Source of the DNA: Artemisia argyi
Taxonomy: Eukaryota; Streptophyta; Magnoliopsida; Asterales; Asteraceae
DNA length: 64,000 nucleotides
Direction of reading: 5' to 3'
Assembly (NCBI GenBank): GCA_030686995.1
Contig: CM060708.1
Coordinates: forward strand, 262,072,544-262,136,543
How positions within the stretch are numbered: position 1 is the stretch's first letter; each line of letters opens with the position of its first letter. This document shows, one piece after another, positions 1-10,778 of this stretch. The translations under genes were made by a program, and so were the position numbers. Below the pieces are notes generated by a model that was not told the origin of the DNA, searched no databases, and saw nothing but the letters and a program-made list of their open reading frames with translations.

Positions 1-2
1 AG

Positions 3-2870
3 CTTAGTCAAGTATCTACAAAGAAAGGCAAAGGCGTAATGACGGCTAGTTCTGAATGGTTAAACACAATGGAAGATACTGATGATGAAGAAGATCTTAT
101 CGAACCAAGCATGGCATTCTTGGCATATACGGAAAATATTGCAGAAGAGGAAGATCAAGATTATGATTCAACCTCACTCTCTGACGATAATGTTGAATAC
201 AATGCCACACTTAGTCAAATGGAAGTTGAAGGGGGTAATCTCAATGCAGTTTTGCAAAGTGTCATGGGAGATATTTCATCTGATGATGAATATGCAGATT
301 TGGAAGCCAATACAGCAGATGTCATGTTAATGTCACATCATGATTATGTTCAAGAACCTGCTACTTCAAATATCATGATCCAATATGATTCATCTCCGCA
401 GCAGACTCCAACTCAACTTGTTCCATATGACAACAGTGATGCAGTGTACTATTCAAAAACCAATGAAGATGACGATGAGGATTTCAAAATTCTGAATCAA
501 GAACTCGCACTTATTGCTCGTGCCCTCAGCAAAATCTCCAACAAGACAAACAACCGTCTTCATTCTTCTTCTAACATAAGGAATCAAGCTGTTGTGCAAG
601 GTGAAAGAGTTGATAGACAAGGAAGGAATGCTGAAAGGACTATTGGGAATACTGCAGATGTCGTTAATGTAGGCAATGAGGTTAAAATATTGGAAGATAA
701 TTTGGGTGTCATGGATGATACTGACCCAGTATACGACACAAATGCATCTAATGACTCTAAAGACCCATTTGAGAGAAAGATGACTGAAGCTGAGAAAAGA
801 GCCATCAATTCTACTGATAAATGTTTAGCACATTTTGAATCGGTTAAGATTCAATGCAAGATTCTCTCAGATCATTGGTTTCCTTCCTCGAGTACCTTTT
901 CTGCATTCTTCGGAACTGAAATGAACCAAATGATCTTCCAAAGGAAACTCCAAGAAAACATCGTTCAACTAGAAAAGCTAATAGAACAGGGAAGTAATTG
1001 AATGATAGAATTTAGAGCACTCAGGACACAGTTCAGATGGTTCGTGACCATGGATTTTAAAGATCTTATACACTATGAATATGAAAGCAATGTATGGAGA
1101 GAGAACATCACTAGTGTGGAGGTTGAAGATTTTATAGATCAACTTGTTTCACGACTGAGCTGCTTAGAATATGTGCTCAATGAAAGATCACTTCATCTTA
1201 GTGTTATCAAAGAACTGGAGATGCAAAAACGAGGAAGAGAATTGAATGTACATGAGAATGGAAGTAAACAGCAGACTCAAGAAGAGCAAGTTCATAAAGT
1301 TGATTCATTGAAAGCTAATTTGGTTGTCATGGATGGAAATGGGACAGAATCAGAAGTGCAGGATGACAACAGCAGATTGGGGAATGATAAAGATGCAGAG
1401 TGTGCAGAGATCATACCCTTCTATGACTCAGAGCCCAACCTTGACAAAGGACAGATGGATGAGGAAGATTTCATACCCATCTATGACAAAGAACCGAACT
1501 TTGACAAAGAGCAAATGGTTGAGGTACAATCTACTGTTGATCATATTATGCCTGCATATGAGAAACAACAATCTGAGCAACCTAACTTCAGTAATGAAGG
1601 AGAGGTTGACCAGAATGTTGTTCAATGTCAAGACAAACATTCTGAGTCTGAGTCTTTACATGATAATCTAATGACTGAAACATCAAATCAAACTCTTGAG
1701 TCTAAAAACCTTCTTCTCAAAAAGACCATTGCCCAGTGTCATAAAGATTTTTCAAAACTAGAGGCACATTGCATCTCACTTGAACTCCAAATGCAAAACG
1801 AATCTCTAAATTCGGGCAACAATGGTCAATCTTTGAATGAACAAAGGAAACGTGTGGATACATTAGTTAAAGAAAACGAGTTTTTAAAAGGTCAAATTCA
1901 AGCAAAGGTGTTTGCACATGCTGCATTACAAAACAAATTAAGAAGACTGACTGGCCAGAGTGTGGATACTAAGTTTGCAAAACCATCAATCTTGGGGAAA
2001 CCGCCTTCTCAAACAAACAGAAAACAATCAGTGGTTAGACAACCTACTGCATTTAAATCTGAAAGACTTAAATTTTCAAAATCTCGGTTTGCCTCCCAAG
2101 TTGTTGAGAATAACAATTTGACAAAACCAGTCACTCCACATTCTTGGCCAAAGGAAAATGCATCTGTGTCTGCTAAATCTCAACACGTGATTATGCCTGG
2201 CTCATCTAGGATTAGTTCGAAAACAGTGTCTAAAACAAGCATTAAAAGTAAAGAGTCTTATGACACATATGACATGTACAAGAACTATGATCTAGAAAAG
2301 GCTAGGAAAAAGGCGCTACTTCAAAAGGATGGAATTCTAGGTTCTAAACCTCATGCGATGCCTTCCACTGTAGTACAAAACACTGCTAGTAGTAGCAAAC
2401 CAAAACCTAGGAGTTCTCAACAAACTAATAGGAATTGGCTAGCTTCTAAGAGTAGTTGCGTAAATAATCATGTTGTTGGTGCTTTAAAATATCTTCAAAA
2501 AGGAAATTCACTTGAAAAGGCTCAATCGACTAAGACAAACAAACCCGATGAACCAAAAGTCATAAGTCAGAAACCTAAGAAGTGGATCAATATAGGACGT
2601 AGTTTTTCTCAACGAAGTGATGCTCCCACATTTCATTCCACTGCATCTAAAAGGAAAACTTCTCCTAGATCTAACATTAGGTGGGTACCCACGGGTAGAA
2701 TTTTCAAATCAATTGGTCTTAGGTGGATTCCTACAGGAAAGATTTTAGACATTTGCACCAAAACTAATGTAATCTCCACAACATCTACCTCTGAGACAAG
2801 AATGAAATCCATCGGAATTATGTGTTCGAGTGTCAAGAAGATAATTGACACTACTTCTTTATGCTTCTAA
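3..2870 (+). pseudogene. Retrotransposon gag-like region, split by one in-frame stop
   Basis: The frame is open from the window edge to a TGA at 999-1001 and resumes in the same frame at 1002, ending at 2870. The first part is acidic (D/E-rich) and ends in a segment that includes NNRLHSSSN, familiar from plant copia gag. The second part has a predicted coiled coil around 1690-1970 and a basic, Ser/Lys-rich tail. Near 2680-2750 come two WxPTGxI-type repeats, RWVPTGRIF and RWIPTGKIL, typical of the region before integrase in these elements. No CCHC zinc knuckle is visible, so RNA-binding function is probably lost. The frame ends just after 'MCSS', where the integrase region should start. The 5' end is missing. 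Confidence 0.75.
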
Positions 2871-3561
2871 CATCTGGAACCCAGTTACTCTTGGGGGTCC
2901 ATGTTCTCTGTTTTGTCTATTCTTTCTTTTCAGATATAACAGGAATGGCTTCGGAACAAATCAGTTTCGAACCCGAGCTTAATGTTATGGCTTCTGAGCA
3001 AAACAGCTTAGGACCCGAAACCAACCGTCTTAACTTTCCGGACTCTTCGGCTGAACCATTGCCTCTCAACCGCAAAGAAATTGGAAACCTTGTTTGCTCC
3101 ATTGTTTGATGATACGATTGAAAACCGTCTTTCTGATGTCTCACCAATTTCCGCTGCACATCTTGATCAACATCAAGTACCTGATATACCTCAACAAACA
3201 ACAATTACTGTTGAGAGAGACGGTCCTCTAATTGCATCTTCAACAACAGCAGAACAAACCGTGTCCAACTTACAACAATCAGTTGAAGACTCCATACCTA
3301 AATCTGTTCCACAAACCGCAGATCATGACCCCATAGGCGTTCTTTATGCGTTCTTTGACCCGTTTGCATCGGCTCAACTCATTCCTAACATTACTGAGTC
3401 GTCTACACACAAGTTGGATCCTGCTCACCTGCGAGATTATTACCAATATCACCCTTCGACACAACATTGGAATTAAATGGAATTGGAAAAACAAGCTGGA
3501 TGCAGAAGGCACAATGATTCGCAACAAATCTTGTTTAGTTACAAAGGGATACAGTCAATGA
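2871..3561 (+). pseudogene. Copia pol remnant: integrase-RT linker and first RT residues
   Basis: Frame 2 from about 2925 reads MASEQISFEPE and a second MASEQNSLGPE, as in the linker after the copia integrase. The frame shifts near 3080, where METLFAPLFDD starts. A further shift around 3470 leads to WNWKNKLDAEG and LVTKGYSQ, matching the start of copia RT (W-x-Y/W-K-x-K-L...V-x-K-G-Y-x-Q). The integrase core before it and the RT catalytic core after it are both gone. At least two frameshifts separate the pieces. Confidence 0.75.
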
Positions 3562-3952
3562 AGCAGGATTGTTCATCACTGTCATCAACAAAAGCTTTGT
3601 ATATAGCCATGTCTGCTCTCTAATGCTCACGTCAGTTAGATGAGAACTTAGCTCACGGACTACGGCCATGTATCTGACTAGATCTCAATGTACTGAGACT
3701 CAAAGTGCGTTCTCTGCAATCTCTTGTAACACCATTCATTATTCCAAAGCCCTACAAATTTCTCTCCGCTACCATTTCATCTCAGACCATGTCGAGAAGG
3801 GTATAATTGAATTAGATTTTGTGGGTACTAAATACCAGTTGGCGGACTTGTTTACAAAGGCATTACCTCCTTCAAGGTTTGTTAATTTAGTTCACCATAT
3901 TGGTATGCGGTGTTTGACTCCAGATGAATTGCAAAATTTTCTTAAAACCTAA
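3562..3952 (+). pseudogene. Copia RNase H remnant
   Basis: SSTKALYIAMSAL near 3577-3620 matches the copia RNase H motif SSTEAEYIA; the usual catalytic-region Glu residues are altered. After stops and a shift, the frame from 3668 contains RYHFISDHVEKG and YQLADLFTKALP, the characteristic C-terminal end of copia RNase H. It ends at a stop at 3950-3952. RT residues between the linker and this piece are deleted. Identification rests on motifs; it is not functional. Confidence 0.8.
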
Positions 3953-4114
3953 AAGAGTCAAACATCAAATTCTTTTTGTAAATATTTTATCATTAAGAAA
4001 ATACAAAATCTACAAAAAGAATCTTCTTTCTCTTGCACAAACTTCTAATCTTCAAAACTATGTTCCTCCTTTAAAACAAATTTTGCTTTACACTGTCAAA
4101 ATGGAACATGTTTT

Positions 4115-4291
4115 GAGGGGGAGAAAATGTTTCACAAAATCATGAAGTTTGCACACCTAACTTTTATTCTTCAAGGATAAAATGTTTCTTCATCATTCGG
4201 ATTAAAACTCATTTTTCAAAAATTCTATGATCTCTCGAATTAAATTTGTACAAAAAGGTTTCACAAAATATATGCTAATTCGAGGGGGAGA
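4115..4291 (+). promoter_or_regulatory. Two polypurine-tract-like motifs
   Basis: GAGGGGGAGA occurs at 4115-4124 and 4282-4291. A purine tract of this form primes plus-strand DNA synthesis in copia elements. Multiple copies upstream of the 3' LTR are a Sirevirus property. Whether these inner copies prime is inference. Confidence 0.6.
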
Positions 4292-5563
4292 AAAGGAATT
4301 TTTTCTGCAACAATCCCAAATTAATCTAGTTTGGACTTCAAATGGAAATGTAATTAACCTTTAATGAGTAAAGATTCACAAAAGTCTTAAACTTAGGTAA
4401 AAGGACCTTGCATGGAAAATAAAACAGGCTCTAATCAATGTTTTCACACATGTTCTCAAAAGTTGCACACATGATTAAAACCTCAACGAATCAGACTAAC
4501 GATTTTTTTTCCTCGATTTTATCCACAATTGTGAGTTTCAAATTTCTTTATGCTTGTTGTCTAATCGTTCCCTTAATGTTTCAAGTGTTTTCAACGGTCA
4601 AAAAGGCATAATCAGAAACTAAGGTTAATGTAATTATCGATCGGGGCATTCATGTGTTTAGTCTAATTTATTATTTCATATAGCTTTAGAGAACACTAAA
4701 GTATGCTCGATTGGTGTGTTTGCACGATTAGAAACAACATAGGTTTGAAATCAAGTGATTTAGGGTTTAAGATTTCGATATCTTTGCTGCTACTAGGATG
4801 TTTAATTGTACAATATTCATGCATTATGATGCTAAAATGCGTGCAATGTCTCTAATCTTAACCCCTAACCATTATCATAATTGGAAAATCTCGAGTGATA
4901 GGATGAGTTAATCTGTGATCTTGTGTGTTAATTTGAGAATTCTGAGCATTTTGGTAGATTTAGAATGAGTTTCTTGATTCATCTGTATACTTGTTTGTGT
5001 CTGATGCATTTTCTCTGTGTGCAAGTACATGTCATCCCATTGAAAAGTCAAAATTTCAACATTCGACAAAATGTTTCTTATGAAACATATTTTGAGGTCA
5101 AAGGGCTAAATGTGTTTAATGGCTAAACTGGTAAATGGATTCAAAATGGTGAGAAACAAAATTTTTTCTAAACTCTATACTATTGTTTTACACCGGTAAA
5201 GCAAGTGTGAAGACCAAAGTAAAGTTGTTCTAAAACCTTTCAACTTTTCAAAATCTGGAATGCTTTGGCTACAATAAAAGAATGACTTTGATTTTAAAAC
5301 TCAAAAGAGAGACTCCGGGTCTCAAACAACTGTCAAAAGTAAAAAGAGTTTTTAAATCTCCATTAATTCGACGAGTGTTTTATCTAAATGAAACAAAGAT
5401 TTTTCAATCCTCGTTGGAATTCAACATTTTTTCGGATTGACACAACCTACAAATGGATTTCAAATTTTGGTAAACAAAGGTTTTTTTTTGTTCTCGAGGT
5501 TGTTGTCTAATTTGATTTTCAAGCATTCTTTGTTGTACAATACTTGATTGTGTTTTCTAAAAC

Positions 5564-5670
5564 CTTGAGCAGAATCATCTCACGAATTTTAAAAAGTATT
5601 TTTTTAATACGATTTAATATTCTGCTCAAGAAGACTATCTCTCGAATTAATTTCATTATTTGAGGGGGAG
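5564..5670 (+). repeat. Sirevirus cassette 1: hairpin plus polypurine motif
   Basis: An inverted repeat CTTGAGCAGAAT (5564-5575) / ATTCTGCTCAAG (5619-5630) is followed 31 bases on by GAGGGGGAG at 5662-5670. The arms pair perfectly over 12 bases with a 43-base loop. The same order returns twice downstream. Confidence 0.75.
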
Positions 5671-5695
5671 TATTTTGTTAAGAAAACTAATTTTG

Positions 5696-5726
<31 letters not shown>

Positions 5727-5730
5727 CGAC

Positions 5731-5755
5731 TTGTGCACATATTTCAGTGTACAAC
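5731..5755 (+). repeat. Small hairpin, TTGTGCAC type, copy 1
   Basis: TTGTGCAC at 5731 and GTGTACAA at 5747 form a near-perfect stem. It follows cassette 1 after a poly(A) run and has a close relative at 6085-6108. Confidence 0.65.
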
Positions 5756-5819
5756 TCGGGTTTCAAAGAAAGGAAAGTGCCTTGCTAAACCATTCTTTAA
5801 AACCAAACGCGCACTTATC

Positions 5820-5870
<51 letters not shown>

Positions 5871-5896
5871 CATGCAAAGCTTATCTAAAACTTCTT

Positions 5897-6041
5897 AATC
5901 TTGAGCAAAATTTATTCAAAATTTTTCAAAAGGTTTTTCAAAACTTTTCAAAATTTTGCTCAAGATTTTTTCAAAACCTTTACTTCCCAATTCGCTCCAA
6001 AGTTTAAAAATGTCAAAACACATGCTCGTTTTGAGGGGGAG
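5897..6041 (+). repeat. Sirevirus cassette 2: hairpin plus polypurine motif
   Basis: AATCTTGAGCAAAATTT (5897-5913) and AAATTTTGCTCAAGATT (5951-5967) are perfect 17-base inverted arms. GAGGGGGAG follows at 6033-6041. This is the longest and best preserved of the three hairpins. Confidence 0.8.
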
Positions 6042-6084
6042 TATTCAAAATCAAAATGCTTTGTCATAATCATGTTTTGATGGC

Positions 6085-6108
6085 TTGTGCACGCATTACA
6101 GTGCACAA
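6085..6108 (+). repeat. Small hairpin, TTGTGCAC type, copy 2
   Basis: TTGTGCAC (6085-6092) and GTGCACAA (6101-6108) pair perfectly over 8 bases with an 8-base loop. Downstream bases AAAGAAAGGA also recur after the copy at 5731, so the hairpin belongs to a longer repeated module. Confidence 0.7.
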
Positions 6109-6183
6109 CCCGAACTTGTAAAGAAAGGACCCTGAGGTACGCATCAGTGCCTCAATCCTAATATAAGGAGCGAAGGTTTCTTA

Positions 6184-6286
6184 CTTTTGAGTAGAATTAA
6201 TCAAATGTGTTATGATTTTTTCATAATTCTGCTCAAAAGGACAAGTATTTCACCTCAATAAGACCTAATCACTTGTTGAGGGGGAG
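6184..6286 (+). repeat. Sirevirus cassette 3: hairpin plus polypurine motif
   Basis: CTTTTGAGTAGAATTA (6184-6199) pairs with TAATTCTGCTCAAAAG (6223-6238) with one G-T type mismatch. GAGGGGGAG follows at 6278-6286. A further polypurine motif lies at 6410-6420. Confidence 0.7.
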
Positions 6287-7909
6287 CACTTGTCAAAACA
6301 AAATACTTTGTTCTAAAATCAAAAAGTTCTTGGTGAATCTCCCCATAAGACTCAAAAAGCATATTTTAATCAAAAGTTTATCAAAAACAACATCTCATAT
6401 GCTATTTTTGAGGGGGAGAAAATGAAAAAGTGATTAAAATATAAGTAGTCAAAGCTAAAAGTTGTATCATGTGCGAGCTAGACTCAGATTCACCCAGGAA
6501 TTGACGAGACAATAAAAGTTAGTAATATCGAAAAGACTTATCCTCGACGGGTTATAACATCAAGTTAGTTACTAGAGCTAGTTGTCACCTAAAAGCTGAC
6601 AATGTATCTCTTTAACTAACCAAAGCGTGTCTCGAAAATGATTTGTCTTAGTAGAAATGTACCGTCTTGAGAAACTTTCTGTGGACTTGACCAGGCCGGG
6701 TAATAACTTCAAGCTAGTTTAACTAGTGATGTAAGCGTGTCTCGAATCGGTCTTGTTCACGGAAAGTGGATCAATTCAAAATGCTTGCTCCTCCCGCATG
6801 TGCAAATTTATTAAATACTTATGAGCACATGTGCAGGGGGAGCCCTTCAAAAGTGTACACAAAACTCTCAAAGTGTTAACCAAAATATTTGATTATCACA
6901 AACACTTTGAGAGATTTTTCAATCAAAGGTTTCTTGGCTACTGTCGGAGTTATAAGGTGATTAAGATAGGAATAACCGTCCTATGATCCGCCAGAGCCGG
7001 AGGGATCTACCCAAGGACATCTCCCATAGTTAGAATTAGAAGTCCTTAGGTATGATATGAAAAAAAAGGAGAAAAGAATGAAAGGGAAAGAAGGAGTTGA
7101 AGAATTGAAAAGAAAAGCAAAGAAAAGGGTGAAAAGAAATAGCCCTCCATATGTTCAACCTTAGGGCAGACACCGGGTTCAATACGTATGCTACTGGTTG
7201 TTGCAAAAGACAACACCGGTATTGAAGACAAAGTCGTCATGGACCCAGTGATGCATTGCACTAAACCTTCTTAACCACTCAAGTTCTCTTAAAAGGACTT
7301 GTTTCATTCTCACGGGGGACCAGCATAACCTATCGACCTATCTCTTAGAGATGGTTGATATTAAAGCAGGAGACCCCTCCCTAGTCTCCGCATAGGAAAC
7401 CTAAGTGTGCACTTATAGAGTCTAGAGCCTTGAGATACATCAAAGATCTCTTAGGAACACTTAGTATTTCTACAACTGGTGTTCTACATCAATGGACACC
7501 AGCTGTAAATTATCGAGTCCTTCGCAGATCTTAGCAATCTGCCAAGAACGTTTATGAGAGGATTACTTATGTAGTTCTCAATGATTGAACGGAAATCCTG
7601 CCAGGGTCAACATCAAACAGCCCTGACAGCAGGTCACTTCGGTAACCCCACAAGGGTTACGCTTAGTGTTTGCGGTGGTTCCATAGCAGTCTACAGTCGT
7701 GGAATGATCCCCAGCGACTCACCCAGTCATTGAGCTACTTAGTAGGTCTCGTAAGCTCCTTCGGGAGTATCTGATATGGGAATGGCCTGGATAAGGATTA
7801 TAAGGAGTCTTCACAATATGCTGTTGATGAGCTCTAATTCCTTATCTGTAAGTACCGGTTATTTCTTGCTAACTGTTTACTCGCAGGTACCTCACTTCCA
7901 TGATGATAG

Positions 7910-8158
7910 ATTCCAACATGCTCATACATACATCTTGATGCAAATGACAGCTCCCCCAAAGATCTTAGCACCACAAAGTTCAAAGAAAGATTCTACGTCA
8001 ATAATGAAGAATCTACAAAGTATAAAGACTTAAAGATCTCAGAATATGAAAAGGAACTTCGTGCACGTGAAAGTATAAGTCCGAAGATGTATGAGTATGT
8101 TGGAATGGCGGACAACCACCACAGACGCAGGAGTGACGAATGGCAGACTACTTCATGA
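7910..8158 (+). pseudogene. Open fragment before the 3' LTR, unrecognised
   Basis: A frame without stops runs from 7910 to the TGA at 8156-8158 and includes a hydrophilic stretch KYKDLKISEYEKELRAR and then ADNHHRRRSDEW. It has no credible start codon and no family I recognise. Its place just before the LTR fits the end of a Sirevirus envelope-like or other accessory ORF, but that is inference only. Confidence 0.25.
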
Positions 8159-8217
8159 CACAATCACTACATCATCACCAAAGAACAAAGACATAGAGCA
8201 AAGTACATTCATTATCA

Positions 8218-8530
8218 TTCAACCATTTTGAAGACGTCTAAAGCTTTACATGTCACAAGTCAACGACAAAGATGAAGACGTCAAGCAACCGTGATGACCG
8301 ACCTTTAGGGGGAGATTGTTGGGATCATACTTTTATATTTAGTCAAGTCTCGGTCATTACATTTTGTAATAAGATGATCACAAATACATCAACTAAGAAC
8401 AAAGAACGATGAATGATTTAGAAGACGTCTAGAGCTTTGAAAGTCAAAGATCAAGACGAAGACGTCAAGCAACCTTGATGACCGACCCTTAGGGGGAGAT
8501 TGTTGGGATCAAAGTTTTACTATTTTATCA
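8218..8530 (+). repeat. 184-bp tandem duplication across the polypurine tract and LTR start
   Basis: The block with GAAGACGTC, CAAGCAACC, TGATGACCGACC, AGGGGGAGAT and TGTTGGGATC appears twice. The TGTTGGGATC starts are at 8317 and 8501. As a result there are two consecutive polypurine tracts (8307-8315, 8491-8499), each followed by an LTR start. Confidence 0.85.
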
Positions 8531-8838
8531 AGTCTCGGTCATTTGTAATAATATTAGGTTGCTTAGTTATTATTTACTTTCATATATGTTATGTATTAAG
8601 TTTACTAGGCTTAAGTAAAGTAATCCATAGGCCTCCTAGCCCACGTTTTCATGAAAGGAAGGAGAGGGTGTGTTGCCCTAGCTCCTTCCCTATAAATAGG
8701 ATGCTTAGGTCTCTTGTAAAGTTGTTGGTTATTTGAATATCTTAGTGAAACTATTGTTCTTACTTTTCTCTCATTTCTTATAATCAACCAATCTCTTTTC
8801 TCATCTCATTTTCTATCAATATCATACTTGTGTTTACA
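8501..8838 (+). mobile_element. 3' LTR of the Sirevirus-like element
   Basis: It begins TGTTGGGATC directly after AGGGGGAGAT, as expected for an LTR next to a polypurine tract. A plausible end is the CA at 8837-8838 or the CA at 8853-8854; I cannot choose without the 5' LTR. A TATA box (TATAAATA, 8691-8698) lies inside. An alternative start is the duplicated TGTTGGGATC at 8317. Confidence 0.65.
8691..8698 (+). promoter_or_regulatory. TATA box of the LTR promoter
   Basis: TATAAATA after a pyrimidine-rich CTCCTTCCC stretch, about 190 bases from the LTR start, is a normal place for the U3 promoter of a copia LTR. Confidence 0.6.
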
Positions 8839-8854
8839 AAATGGTGACCTAACA

Positions 8855-10766
8855 AAAAGGAAAGTGTAGTGCATAACACAACCATTCATGCTACAAAGAG
8901 AATGAAATACATAGAATATATAGTGTGTATTATTCTTAAAAATGTATTTTATCTTGAAGTGACGATTTTAAGTAGTGTGAGCAAAGTTTACATATGTTGT
9001 TAGTTTGCTCATGTTTGGTTTTTCGGATATGACACATTTATCCATTGCATTGCAATGTAAATTGCTTGAATATTTCGGACGAAACATCCAAGTCGTCAAT
9101 CCTACTTCATTGTATATTTTATAAATGTGTTTAAAATGTTATTCTAATATTTGGAACACAATTATTGGACAAGTAGATTCAATATGACATTATCAACACA
9201 AGTGTGAGTTATGATCCAATGCACACTCTTTTCATCTACAAAGGATGTAACTATTTTCATATCAATCTAGTATGATTGAGTATGTAGATTCAAGACTATA
9301 TCTTTTGTTGTAATTTGATATAATATTGAAGCTAAACAAGTAGCAATCCAATTTCTTGTCCACACTCAAAAACACGTCAATTAGATTTGATGAATATATC
9401 AACCATAATTTGAATAATGAATTGATATAATATCAAGATCTTTCTTGACCCTCACGGACACTCATTTGAAATAAATAAATATTTTGATAGTGTGTTCCAT
9501 TATTCCTAAGATTATTTATTAGTGAATGATTGAAAGTTGACTTATTATTTCATGATTGTTATATGCTTTGTTTTTGTGAAAGACTCTTCATTTTTACTTA
9601 TTATGAACACACTTAGATTTTGAAAATACTTTTTCTTTTATATAACTATTAATGTTTTACAATGATTCAATTTCACTTATTAAACATCTTAAGGTAAATC
9701 AAGCTAATTTGTAGAAAATATTTAAGTGTGTTGTGAAGAGTGGATTAAATTGTTTGAAATGTTTAGGTGACTAGATTGAACTCATTTACAAGATGTTTGA
9801 GTAACATTAAGCCATCTATACCTATATGCAATGCAATCATATTATAACAATCCTAACGCAAGAAATCTAGCATAAGATCTAGTTAAGTATAAATCGGCAA
9901 ACTAGCTATACACTAATAGGGCACATATGCATAGATATATACATAGCTAAACTTCAAATAGCAACAATCATTTAATATATTCAATTAAGAAAATAAAATC
10001 ACAAAGAAGTTCACATAACACATAAAACACTTGTCGTCGTTTTGTGTATTATATACACCAACGTTTATTTAGCTCGAATTTATTTAAAAATAAAATAGTT
10101 TCCTCCCGTTCTATAATTTAATTAAGATCAATATTTTGAAAACATAAATACTTAATTTTTCAAAAGTATATCAACTAGGAATACCCGACTTGAAGGAAAA
10201 GGTAAAACAAAAGTTTTACGTTAAAACGAAACACAAATTTTTGACCACCGTATAGTATTTTGACTTTCTTAATTATTTAAGTTTGTAATGGTTACTTGTA
10301 AGTATTTTTAAATGAAATTAGACTCAATTACCTTTAAAACTCCGGGTGACACGACTTCTACGGAGTTACGGTTAATTTTATATGATTTTTCAAAGTTTTT
10401 GAAAAACTGTCGAACAGACAGGCGGAACCCTTAAATAATTAAGGGGACCGCCCAGTATTTAAGGGGGCCGCCCAGACAATTAAGGGGGCCGCCCATCTGG
10501 TACTAAAAATTTCATTTTTTGTAAAAAATTGTTTTCTGACTTTTCGGAAAGGTGTGTGACTTTCTGATTTTGATACCGAACATATAACACTTATTTTAAG
10601 CATAATATTATTTTGAGCTAGTATAATTAGTGTATATATATCTTCAAAACTAATACAAGTTAATCAACAAAACACTTTTCATATTTAATCCTCCTTAATA
10701 GATAATTTGATACATGGATCGTACTCAATTTTTAAAACCATTTGTTTTGAAAATTTGAGCGACCTG
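8855..10766. other. Intergenic or element-internal sequence, no genes seen
   Basis: AT-rich, with no coherent ORF. The right end (about 10380-10766) should be the untranslated leader of the minus-strand retrotransposon whose LTR begins at 10781. I recognise nothing else. Confidence 0.5.
10424..10497 (-). repeat. GGGGGCCGCCC hairpin/repeat cluster in the leader
   Basis: GGCGGAACCCTTAA and TTAAGGGGACCGCC form an imperfect palindrome at 10424-10455. Two further TTAAGGGGGCCGCCCA units follow. The GC-rich motif stands out in AT-rich surroundings and recurs inside the neighbouring LTR. Confidence 0.7.
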
Positions 10767-10778
10767 GCTCTGGTACCA
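10767..10778 (-). promoter_or_regulatory. Retrotransposon primer-binding site, initiator-tRNA-Met type
   Basis: The minus strand reads TGGTACCAGAGC, one base from the common plant TGGTATCAGAGC that pairs with the 3' end of initiator tRNA-Met. It lies two bases from the LTR end at 10781, in the right orientation for an element read leftwards. Confidence 0.75.

Larger units (their letters stand above)
3953..8306 (+). other. 3' non-coding region of the Sirevirus-like element
   Basis: About 4.3 kb lie between RNase H and the LTR. Sireviruses may carry an envelope-like ORF here, but I see no convincing one. The stretch instead holds polypurine-tract-like GAGGGGGAG motifs at 4115, 4282, 5662, 6033, 6278 and 6410, a weaker one at 6834, inverted repeats, and two long poly(A) runs (5700-5726 and 5823-5868). 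The poly(A) runs may be expansions of internal A tracts. Confidence 0.7.
1..8854 (+). mobile_element. Decayed Sirevirus-like Ty1/copia retrotransposon, 5' part outside window
   Basis: From left to right the sequence shows a gag-like frame, fragments of the integrase-RT linker, the start of reverse transcriptase, RNase H, a 4.3-kb non-coding stretch and an LTR-like end. RNase H after RT with no integrase behind it is the Ty1/copia order. Repeated GAGGGGGAG polypurine motifs before the LTR are a known hallmark of the Sirevirus lineage. Protease, the integrase core and most of RT are deleted, so the element cannot be autonomous. The 5' LTR and gag start lie left of the window, so no target-site duplication can be checked. 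Confidence 0.85.

Noticed and set aside
7776..8033. Plus-strand ORF near the Sirevirus 3' end
   Set aside because: No motif, and a different frame (7910-8158) has a more protein-like composition; neither is certain.
4140..8300. Sirevirus envelope-like gene
   Set aside because: Expected in some members of the lineage, but no long frame, signal peptide or membrane segment could be supported.
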